A stretch of 64,000 nt of DNA, taken from positions 2,194,501 to 2,258,500 of the forward strand of contig OY365738.1 in assembly GCA_959347345.1 (NCBI GenBank). The letters run 5' to 3'. The notes under the pieces were generated by a model. It was not told where the DNA came from and ran no database searches. It worked only from the letters and a program-made list of their open reading frames with translations. Position numbers and translations under genes: made by a program. Position 1 is the first letter of the stretch. Each line of letters begins with the position of its first letter. Below, piece after piece: positions 8,746 to 20,700 of this stretch. Origin of the DNA: an uncultured Amylibacter sp. Lineage in GTDB: Bacteria > Pseudomonadota > Alphaproteobacteria > Rhodobacterales > Rhodobacteraceae.

Positions 8746-11700
8746 GTGAGAGATAAAAACCCGATACTTACGAATCCCCTTCATATTTTATTGGGGTGGC
8801 GGGGTGTTTTCTTTGCCGTATTCGCGGGGTTCATTCTAACCGCCTGTGGTGGTGTTTCTGCCCCAGTCTCTATCGTGGTAAATCCGACAAACTCGGGGGT
8901 GGTGGATTGCGAGGCAAATCCTTTTGACGAAACCTGTGGTGATGAATACGCCATCCATCGGACAGAAAAAATCAACGAATGCCTTATTGATGATATGGCG
9001 GGCACTTCCGAATGTGCGCAGGCTGTGGATGCGCAATCGTGCCTAGGCGATCCTTTTGCCGATGGGTGTGATGAAAATGCGGAGTTTTCTGTATTTTTGG
9101 AGGCTGCCAAAGATGAACGCCAAGCCTTTTGTAATATAGGCAGTAATGCCGATGATTCGCTTTGCGTGGGTGCGGTGGCAACTTTTTGCGGTGGCAATCC
9201 GTTTAATAGCTTGTGCAAGGCGGACAGCTATATCAAACAGCGGGCGGATGTTGTTGCCGACTGTATTACCGATGGTAAGGCGGGCGAGTCCGACTGCGCG
9301 GCCGCGGTGGCATTTAACCCCTGTATCCGCAATCCTTACACGCCTGAATGTGTTACCCAGACCGATGCCCGCACTATGCGGGAGGCTTTTTGCAGGCAAG
9401 GCGATAATGCGGCAAACGCACTCTGCGCGGGGGCGTTGGCGCATTTTTGCGAGCTTGATCCGTTTGATGCGATATGTGATGAGGCCGCGTATTCGCGCCA
9501 GCAGAGCGAACGTACCGCCCTATGTATAAGCGATGACAACGCCAGTAATGATGTTCTTTGCACCAAGGCGATTATGGCTAATGCTTGTATCGGCGACCCT
9601 TTTACCTCGGCGTGTAGCACACAGGAAATTGCCCGTTCAATAAGAGAATCCTTTTGTCGTAAAGGCACCAATGCCGCCGATAATCCCACGCTTTGTGGCA
9701 CTGCGGTTGTGCATTTTTGCACGGCCGACCCGTTTGATGGATTGTGCGACCCCACGACTTATGAAACCCAACGCGACACGCGGGTTACCGACTGTATTGC
9801 GGGGGATAAAGCCAGCGATGCCACGCTTTGTAAAAACGCCATTGCCAATAACGTCTGTATCCGCAATCCTTTCACGCCTGAATGTAGCACTCAGACCGAT
9901 GCCCAAACCGCCCGTGAAATCTATTGCCGTGGCAATGAAAATCCCACGCTCTGCGCGGGGGCGGTTTTGCATTTTTGTGCGATTGACCCGTTTGACGACT
10001 TGTGCGATGATGTTGCGTATTCGCGCCAGCAGATGGAACGTGTTGCCCTATGTATAAGCGGTGATAACGCCAGCAATGATGACCTTTGCAAAGGTGCGAT
10101 TGATGCTACTGATGTTGATTGTATCACCGACCCTTATATCGCGGGGTGTGAAAACAAACTGACCGCCCGTGCCGCACGGGAATCTTATTGCCGTGGCAAT
10201 ACCAACCCCACGCTTTGTGGTAATGCGGTCCTGCATATTTGCACGAATGACCCGCTTGACGGATTGTGCGACCAAATGACTCAGAAAATGCAACGTTGCA
10301 CGAATGACCCGTTTACTGCGGGTTGCGACCCAGGGACATATTCCAGCGAACGCATGATGCGGACGACCGAGTGTATTACGGGCGATAACGCCAGTGATGA
10401 TGCTCTTTGCGCCAATGCGATTTTGGATGATTCTTGTATCCGTGACCCTTATGTCGGGGGGTGTGAAGGCGAAACCATCGCTCAAACTGCCCGTGAAACC
10501 TATTGCCGTGGCAATGATAACCCCACGCTTTGCGCAGGGGCGATTACCCATTTTTGCACGAATGATCCGTTTGATGGATTGTGCGACCCAAGCACCTATT
10601 CATCGCAACGCGGCGAGCGGGTTACGGCTTGTATTGCGGGGGATAAAGCCAGCGATGCTGACTTTTGCGCCAACGCGGTGAAATTTAACGTCTGTATCCG
10701 CAATCCTTTCACGCCTGAGTGTAGCACAGAGACCGTTGCTCGTGGTAAACGTAAAGAATTTTGCGATGAGAGTAATAATAAGACAAACGCGCTCTGCGCG
10801 GGGGCGGTTTTGCATTTTTGTGCGATTGACCCGTTTGATGACTTGTGCGACAATAATGAGTATTCGCAACAGCAGAGCGAACGTGTTGCCCTATGTATAA
10901 GCGGTGATAACGCCAGCAATGATGACCTTTGCAAAGGTGCGATTGATGCTACTGATGTTGATTGTATCACCGACCCTTATATCGCGGGGTGTGAAAACAA
11001 ACTGACCGCCCGTGCCGCACGGGAATCTTATTGCCGTGGCAATACCAACCCCACGCTTTGTGGTAATGCGGTCCTGCATATTTGCACGAATGACCCGCTT
11101 GACGGATTGTGCGACCAAATGACTCAGAAAATGCAACGTTGCACGAATGACCCGTTTACTGCGGGTTGTGACCCAGGGACATATTCCAGCGAACGCATGA
11201 TGCGGACGACCGAGTGTATTACGGGCGATAACGCCAGTGATGATGCTCTTTGCGCCAATGCGATTTTGGATGATTCTTGTATCCGTGACCCTTATGTCGG
11301 GGGGTGTGAAGGCGAAACCATCGCTCAAACTGCCCGTGAAACCTATTGCCGTGGCAATGATAACCCCACGCTTTGCGCAGGGGCGATTACCCATTTTTGC
11401 ACGAATGACCCGTTTGATGGATTGTGCGACCCAGGGACTTATTCCAACGAACGCGACACGCGGGTTACGGCTTGTATTGCGGGGGATAAAGCCAGCGATG
11501 CTGACTTTTGCGCCAACGCGGTGAAATTTAACGTCTGTATCCGCAATCCTTTCACGCCTGAGTGTAGCACTCAGACCGATGCCCAAACCGCCCGTGAAAT
11601 CTATTGCCGTGGCAATGAAAATCTCACGCTCTGCGCGGGGGCGGTTTTGCATTTTTGTGCGATTGACCCGTTTGATGATTTGTGCGACAATAATGATTAT

Positions 11701-14700
11701 TCGCGCCAACAGAGCGAACGTGCCGCCCTATGTATAAAGGATGACAACGCCAGCAATGATGTTCTTTGCGCCAAGGCGATTGCGGATGATGATTGCATCA
11801 GCGACCCTTTTACCTCGGCGTGTAGCACAGAGGATGTTGCCCGTTCAATAAGAGAATCCTTTTGCCGTAAAGGCACCAATGCCGCCGATAATCCCACGCT
11901 TTGTGGTAAGGCGGTCATGCATTTTTGCACGGCTGACCCGCTTGACGGATTGTGCGACCAAACGACTCAGAAAATGCGACTTTGCACGAATGACCCGTTT
12001 AATACGGGTTGCGATGCAGAGACTTATAAAACTGAACGCATGATGCGGGTTACTGAGTGTATTACGGGCGATAACGCCAGTAATGATGCTCTTTGCGCCA
12101 ATGCGATTGCCGATGATGGTTGTATTCTTGATCCTTATGCCGGGGGGTGTGAAAGCAAAGCCGATGCCCAAACTGCCCGTGAAACCTATTGCCGTGGCAA
12201 TGATAATTCTGCACTTTGTGGCAACGCGGTTATGCATTTTTGCACGGCCGACCCGTTTGATGGATTGTGCGACCCCACGACTTATGAAACCCAACGCGAC
12301 ACGCGGGTTACGGCTTGTATTGCGGGGGATAAAGCCAACGACCCCACCTGCACCAACGCGGTGGCGGCTAACCCGTGTATTCGTAACCCGTTTAATACGA
12401 ATTGCAAGGATGATTTCGCAAACTATTATCTATCCGCACGGACAAACCGCGAAACATTTTGCAAGGGGCGAACGGATGTCACCTATGACTTAACCTTATG
12501 TGCGGGTGCGATTGTGCATGTGTGTGAGGCTGACCCGTTTGAAACCCTATGCAATAATAATAATAATGATGATTATGCGCGCCAGAAGATGGAACGTGTT
12601 GACTTTTGTATAAGGGACGACAACGCCAGCGATACCGACCTTTGCATGGGTGCGATTAATGCTGCGATTACGGCTGGTCTTAATTGTATCACCGACCCTT
12701 TTACGACTGCGTGTGCTGGGAAAGACACCGCCCGCACCGCCCGTGAATCTTTTTGCCGTGCTTCTGCTGGTAATGAAGACAACCCGCTTTGCGCGGGCGC
12801 GGTTATGCATTTTTGCACGGCTGACCCGTTTGATGACTTGTGCAATGCGACCAACTTTACGCCTTATGCAACCGCCCGCGAAAATCGGGAGGAGGCTTGT
12901 ATTATCGGCGCAAAAGCCAGTGATGTTGCCTTTTGTGCCAATGCCATTGTCGCTAACCCCTGTATTGGCGACCCTTACCCTGATGGAACGGGTTGTGATG
13001 GTGAAACTGATGCCCGAACGATGCGCGAGGAACATTGCCGTGCTGGCAACGAAGGTAGCACGCTCTGCGCAAGCACGGTGAAGTATTTTTGCGATACGGA
13101 CGCACGGGATGTGGCTGACCCGTTTGATGGATTGTGCGACCCAGCGACTTATGAAATGCAACGCAACACCCGTTTGAGTGAGTGTGAAACCGCACCCCTC
13201 AATGAACCCCGTTGCGTAAAAGCACGCGACCAAATGGTGCAGATTACCTGTGAAGACGATCCTTATGTTGCAGGCTGTGAAGCCGAGATCAATGCGCGAA
13301 TGGTGCGCGAAAACCAGTGCAGGATGGATAACAACAGGGATGATGCCGCACTCTGCCAAGGTGCGGTTACGCATTTCTGCACGATTGACCCGTTTGATTC
13401 CCTGTGTAATGCGACGAACTTTACCAGATATACCGAGGCTCGGAGTGTGTTTGAAGGGTTTTGTCGTGCCGATGTGACACCAGTGGAGGGTGTGGATTGC
13501 ACCAATGCAATTAACCATTTTTGCACGATTGACCCGTTTGATAGCCTATGTAGTGTAACCAACTTTACAAACTTTACCTTTGACCGTAACACGCGGGATT
13601 TGCTTTGCCGTGCTGGTAATAACGCATTAGGGCAAGCCAACGATGAGCAATGCACGGGTATGTTGGCGCATTTCTGCACGATTGACCCGTTTGATGCGGT
13701 TTGCAACCCCACGACCTATGATGCTGAACGCACGATGCGTGTTGCCGAGTGTATTACGGGCGATAACGCCAGCGATGGCCCTCTTTGCGCCAGGGCGATT
13801 TTGGCGAATACCTGTATTTCCACCCCTTATGCCATGGGGTGTGAAGGCGAAACCAATGCCCAAACCGCCCGTGAAACCTTTTGCCGTGGCGATTCCAGTA
13901 ACTCGCTTTGCGCGGGTGCGGTTGCGCATTTTTGCGATACAAGTGCCACGTCCAATCCCTTTGATGCCGATTTGTGTTTTGACGGTACGACCTATGATGG
14001 CAAACGTGACGAACGCACGACATTTTGCGCGGGGCAAACGGATAACATGCATGACTTATGTGCGGGTGCGATTGCGACAAATCCATGTTTTAACAATCCC
14101 TTTGTAAGGGATCTTGATGACGGGGCGTATCTTTGTAGTAGTGAATTCGCCGCCCGCCGTGAAGAGCAAATTACCGACTGTATTGTTGGCAAAAAGGGAC
14201 AAGACTCCGAATGTATTAATGTGCTGGCTGGTATAGGTGGCTGTTTGGCGAATCCTTTCCAAGATAGCTGTGAGGATGCTGATAATTTGTATTTCAAAGA
14301 CCATGCCGATAATGCGCGGGCGGCACGGGTTGCCTTTTGTGAGATTGATATAACAGATCATGATTATTGCTTTGCTGGGCGGATGTTTGAGCGCGTTCTT
14401 TGCACCTATAACCCCTACGGCAGTTTTTGCTCCGATGAGACGTTTGAGGGGATTAGTACAACTTTGCAAGCAGAACGCACCCAAAAGATAATTGATTGCG
14501 GGGATAATGATTATGACAAACCTGGCTCCTGTGTGCATGTGCTTGCGCGGGCGACGGCGGCCACTTGGGCGCGTGGGTTTGATAGCCCGTTGAAGACCCA
14601 ACCAACAGGTGGGACAAACGAATTCCTGCGTGCCACCAATGCGACACATCTGGATAAAGGGGCGAGTAGTACGACAGGGGCGATATTAAATCTGGCGACT

Positions 14701-17700
14701 TCCACCTTTGATTACAACGCATTTGGTGGCGATGCCACGGATGGGGTGGAGTTTTTCAAAGAGTCTTTTGGCAGAGATACCTATTATTACGCTGGGATTT
14801 TGGGTGCGGCGGATTTGGGCGAACCGCTCAGCGGGGATGTACGAACCATGTATTGGAATGGGCGGATTAGCTCTACCAGCAGCACGGAGAGCGGCACGGA
14901 GGGTGATGTTATTGTTGCCACAGACTTTATTTTGACCATTACTTTTGATGGTAGTGGCGGAACATTAACGTCCTTTGCCAAGGTGTTTTTGAATGACTCT
15001 GAAAACAATGATTATTACAACATTAACGCGACTTTTAATGAACGCGGGTTGATCACCGATGGCACTGTGGTTTATGCAGAATTTACCGGTGGCGATGAGA
15101 ATAGCAGGGTAGATAGTTCTCTCACCGATGATGATGCAACCTTAAGCGGGATAATCGGCGAAGAGGGTGCGCTGGGCGTTTTTCAAGGCGCGGGTTTCGC
15201 AGGTGGGTTTGTTGTCCATCCAACTATTAAAGCGCGGGTGGAAACCAGGGATTGGGTGCGTGGCTTTGGCGATACCGCGCCCGTCCGAACCCCCACGGGT
15301 AAAAACCAATTCTTACAAGAGCAAGAGGTAGGGACAGACGGTCTTATCACCGCGCCGACAACAATAACGGACTCGGGCGGGGGTACACCTGTGGTTGAAA
15401 GGCTAACACTGAACATAGACAGAACAATTTTCAATGATGTATCGTGGTTTAGCGGTTTTATCAATGGCACCCAATATCATTATGCTGGGCTTTCGAGGAC
15501 CGCCTATTTGGGCGAACCTTTGAATGTAGCCCCGTCTAGCGGCACTTGGTACGGTAAGTTTGGCGTGGGCGAACATACCACAGATTTTGCGCTGGATGTA
15601 ACTTTTGCCACTGGCAAAATTGGGGCGTTTGTTCGCGAGTCTGCGGGGATTTATTACCTATTGGCGGGTGATTTTAATTCGGCGGGTGTGATAAAAGGCA
15701 CGGTTAATTATGGCGCATTTGCTAATGGCGACCGTACTGATGCGGACGCGATAACCAGAGGCACGAACGGAACCTTGACAGGGCTTATCGGGCAGGGCGG
15801 AGTGCTGGGCGTGTTTATCAGCGATGCTTTGGGCGCGGATGGCTATGCTGGCGGGTTTTGGGCGGGTTATGTTGGTCTCGCACGTGTAGAGGTTGACCCT
15901 TTTGCTTTGGATGTGGATTATGACGATTGGAAGCGTAGTTTTCTGCCTTTGGCGGTTGCACCCACCGCACAAAATCAATTTTTGGGGGCGGTTAATGGGA
16001 TTTCCACGGATGGCACGAGAATAACGAATGGAGGCAGTACAGTGCCGACGGCGAGCACTCTGAATTTGCTGAATGCGACAAATTTTGATAACGAGGCTTT
16101 GGGCGGGGTTAATACCAACCGCGTGGATTGGTTTAGTGGATATATTGGCAGCACCCAATACCATTACGCTGGGGTTTTTGGGGGTGCGGATTTGGGCGAC
16201 CCCCTAACCGAAACCCCCGCAGGTGGCGAATGGCGCGGTATTATTGGTGTGGGCGGGGCGACAACGGATTTCACTTTGACCGTAACCTATGGCTCGGCTG
16301 GCGGTACGATTTCGGCGTTTGTCCGTGATACTACCGATGTTTATTATCTGCTGGAAGGCGGGTTTGATGCAAACGGACTGATTGACGGCACGGTTAAATA
16401 TGGTGAATTTACCAATCCTAGCACCGCTGTTGGCAATACGGAGGATGGAGTCCTGACTGGGCTTATCGGTATGGAAGGTGCGTTGGGTGTGTTTCACAGC
16501 ACGGCCACGGGCGCGGCTGGTTATTCTGGTGGGTTTGTTGCCCGTCCAAACGCGCCCGAATACACGGTGGCGGTAAAATATTCCGATTATCGGCGTAGCT
16601 TCCTGACCTTGGCTTCGCCCGACACAACCTCCCCTAAAAATCAGTTTGTCACGGATGCAACGGGTGTTATGACCGAGCAAAATGGGGGGACAAATATCAC
16701 CCAAAATACCCTAGCATTGGATACGACCACTTTTGATGGTGTTGCACTGGCTGGCGTGGCTGGCAATTCGCTATTCTGGTTTGATGGGTTTGTGGATAAC
16801 ACCCCGCGGACGTATTATGCGGGGTTGGATACGACTGCCGATTTGGGCGCACCTATCAGCGGTGAGCTTGACATGACCGTCAATTGGCGTGGAGTGTTTG
16901 GCGTTGGCAGTGCCAAAACCGATTTTACTTTGGAAATCACCTATGGCACGGGCGGTGGTACGATTGCCGCCTTTATCCGCGAATTAGAGGATAACTATTA
17001 CCTGCTGGCGGGTGATTTTGACGCGAGCGGGCTGATAACAGGCACGGTTAATTATGGCGCATTTACCGATGGGGTGCGTACCGATGCTGCGGAGGGTAGA
17101 ACCGCAAACGGAATCTTGACAGGGCTTATCGGGGCAGAGGGCGCGATTGGCGCATTTTATAGCGATGATACGGGGGTTACTGGCTATTCTGGTGGGTTTG
17201 TTGCCCGTGATAATGTGGCGGCGTTTGATGATGCAACCGTTCGCTATGAAACTTGGACGCGGGGCTTTTTATTGGCGGATACGCCAGATGTCAGCAAACC
17301 GCGCAATCAGTTTTTGCGGGCATTAACCAACACGCTGGATATAGCAGGGAGCAATAATTCAATCACCATTAACCTAAACACCGCCAAATTTAACGCGGAG
17401 GCGATTGATGGTCTTGCCACCAATAGCTATCAGTCATTTGATAGAACCATTGACGGCACTTCGCGCCATTATGTTGGGATTTTGCCAGATACCGATTTGG
17501 GTGGGCGCGTGCCTAATGTAGCAGCAACAAAAGCCACTTGGTATGGGAATTTCAGGGGCGGGTTTGATGGAAATCTTACCCACACGACCGATTTTGTTTT
17601 GCATCTAACGTTTGATGGGACGGGCGGTATGCTGGAAGCGCGCGCGAATTATCGCAATACCGATTATTATACTCTGGCGGGGAATTTTGACGCAGGCGGG

Positions 17701-20700
17701 CTGATAACGGGAACCGTTGCCTACACCACGGGGTTTGAGATTGACCCGACATCCAACGGAATCCTGACGGGGATTATCGGTGCGAATGGTGCGATTGGCG
17801 TGTTTTATGGTGAAGATACCTCCCGCAATTATGGCGGTGGGTTTGTTGCCCGCCCCAAAGCCGATGACTTTACCGATACTGTGAAATACTCTGATTGGAT
17901 TGCGCGTGCAAATCCCGATTTGATACCAAGTTTGACTCCAACCGCGAGAAATCAATTTTTGCAAACGAGCAGCAATAAAATGATAAGCACGGGCACTACC
18001 ACCACACCCGCCTCACACATCTTAAGCCTAAGTTCCACACTCTTTGATGATGCGCCGATTCTTGGCGATAAAGATGATGGGCTTGCCTATTTCAAGGGGA
18101 CTATCGGGGGAACTGCCTATGCCTATGCTGGGATTTTTGATAGCACCGATTTGGGTGCGCCCTTGACGCAGAGTGTCACTTGGAATGGTGTTATAGGGCT
18201 TAATGGGCAGAACAAATCCACCGATTTCACGATTACCTTTGATAGCGTAAGTGGTGGCGGCATGATTTCCGCCTTTGTTGCGGATATTATTGATGTAAAT
18301 GATTTCCTTATTGAGGGGACATTTGATGACCTTGGGTTGATAACGGGGACGGTTCATTATGCCGAATTCATGGATAATATGCAAATCAGTATTGCCAGCC
18401 CAAACGGCACGCTATCAGGGTTGATAGGGGCAGACGGCGCGGTTGGCGTGTTTCATAGCACGCTCGCGGGGGCGAATGCCTATTCTGGTGGGTTTATCAC
18501 CAGTGCCGATGTTAAAGAGCAGGTGAATGCCGCCACGTGGCAGGATAGCTTTACGGGCGCAGGGCTTTATACCAGGCCCAATACCGTCACCCCCCGCCAA
18601 AATCAGTTTTTGGATGGCAAGGGACTCCCAAGCGACTATTTTCGTGTTACAGACTTCGGCGGAGACGTCGCTGCCGATGTTATTACCCTTGGGCTGGGGT
18701 CAAAATCGGGCGCGGCAGAGGCAACCTATAAATCCATTCCACTGGGCGGGGATAATGCGGGGGGTATAGGCTACTTACGCGGGTTTCAATCGGGCGAGGC
18801 AGACAGGCTTTATTACGGTTATTTGAATAATGATAGCAAGATCGGCACACGGATTGAAGACACCACAGGCGAGGCCAAATATCACGGGCAATTCCGCGCG
18901 TGGGCATACAGCGGTAGGCCATTCCCCACGGATCGCGATTTCACATTGACGGTTAGCTTTGGTACCAGTGTGCGTGGTGATGCAGGCGATATAGACGCGT
19001 TTGTTAATGAAGGCAGCAAGTCGAGCAATTCGCCGCGTTATTATCGGCTATTTGGCACGTATGATTCCAATGGAGTGATAAAGGGCAAGGTAGAATACGG
19101 GAGCTTCTTGGATGATAACCCGCTCTTTTTGAAGGAGGCGGACAGTCGCACAGGTTTGCTCAGCGGCATCATCAGTGAGGATAACGCGCTGGGTGTCTTT
19201 ATCGCTGGTTCTGATCTTTCAGAGCGGGGGTTGCTGACTGGTGGTCGCGGTAATGATGGCTTTGTCGGTGGGTTTGTTGCCCGTCGGTTTGCCGCTGATA
19301 ATGACACCCAAAATGTGCACTATACCGATTGGGCGCAGTGGTTTATCCCGCGGGCAAGAGCCGATATCACCACCCCGAAAAACCAGTTTTTAACGACTTT
19401 TGGGGGGATTAGCATAGTCGGCACGACTGCCCAGACAGAAGACATCACCACGGTGACTTTGAGTGATGTTGATTATGAACCCGCGACAATCCGCGGCGAT
19501 ACGAATGATGGGTTTTCTTACTTTACTGCGGGGAATTCTGGCTATGTTGGGATATTGGATAGCACCGATTTGGGCGCGCCTTTACGGGGTTTTAATGGAA
19601 CAAAGGCGACTTGGCATGGGCAACTTAATTTTAGGAATGCCGAACATGATTTTTTCATTAATATCAATTACGGCACGGAGGGGGGTACGGTTGCTGGGTT
19701 TTTGGCGAATATAGTAGATACGACTGATTTCGCACTGGAAGGCAGTTTTGGGGCAAACGGCGTGATAACTGGCAGCGCCAATTTTGCCCAATACACGAAT
19801 GATATTTTTGATGGGATGGCTATTGATACCCCGAACGGAATCCTAACAGGGATTATCGGGCAAGAGGGTGTGGTTGGCGTGTTTCATAGCACTGCTTTGG
19901 GCGCGGATGGCTATGTTGGCGGGTTTGTCGTCCATCCACAGGCGGTTGATGCAGAGGATGTAACTTACCGCGATTGGATACGTGGGAAAAGCTACAACAC
20001 CAACCCCACCGGATCCCGTCAGTTTTTGCGTACGACAAAAAATACAGATGGTGTGAGTGTGATAAGCACAGAAATGGTTGCGATAGTTGCAGGAGAGGAA
20101 GTTCGCACACCGCTCGCAGTTCTATCACCTGTCATCCGCCTGACGTTAAACAACGGCACCTTTGGCATCAAAAATACCGTTGGAAGTAAGACCAACTTCG
20201 TTAGTTACGATAAAAATATTGGCGGCGAACTCACCCCCTTTAGCTTTTCCTACGAGTCCAACACCTTTGAAGGTTTGGAAATCGGCGGTGATGCAAACGA
20301 TGGTCTTGCTTACTTTAGCGGAGGTAGTGAACCTTATGTGGGTATTTTGGATACCACCAATTTGGGCAAACCCTTGGTAAGGGGGGCAGAGACGGTGCTC
20401 AATTGGGGCGGGCATCTTGGTATTATTGTTGCTCATAATTCTGATTCCATCCTATACAACCGCGATTTGACCTTGAAAATCACCCTTACTGACACTGGCG
20501 GTAATATTGATGCGACTGTGAATAATTTACCGATTTTCAATGGTGATAGTGATGATGTTGCATTTGTTATAGACGGAGAGTTTAATTCGCAGGGGGTGAT
20601 AACGACGGGGACGGTTAATTATGGCACGCGTGATATTCATGGTGTCATTGTTGGAGACAGATTTAGCGTTGCATCCCTAACAGGGATTATCGGGCAGGAG

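Noticed and set aside
10891..11709. Long minus-strand open frame of about 270 codons inside giant lipoprotein 1, with repeats of the same frame nearby
   Set aside because: It is antisense to the four-cysteine array and exists because the repeat codons lack stops in that frame. It has no ribosome-binding site, and the same frame recurs with each repeat copy.
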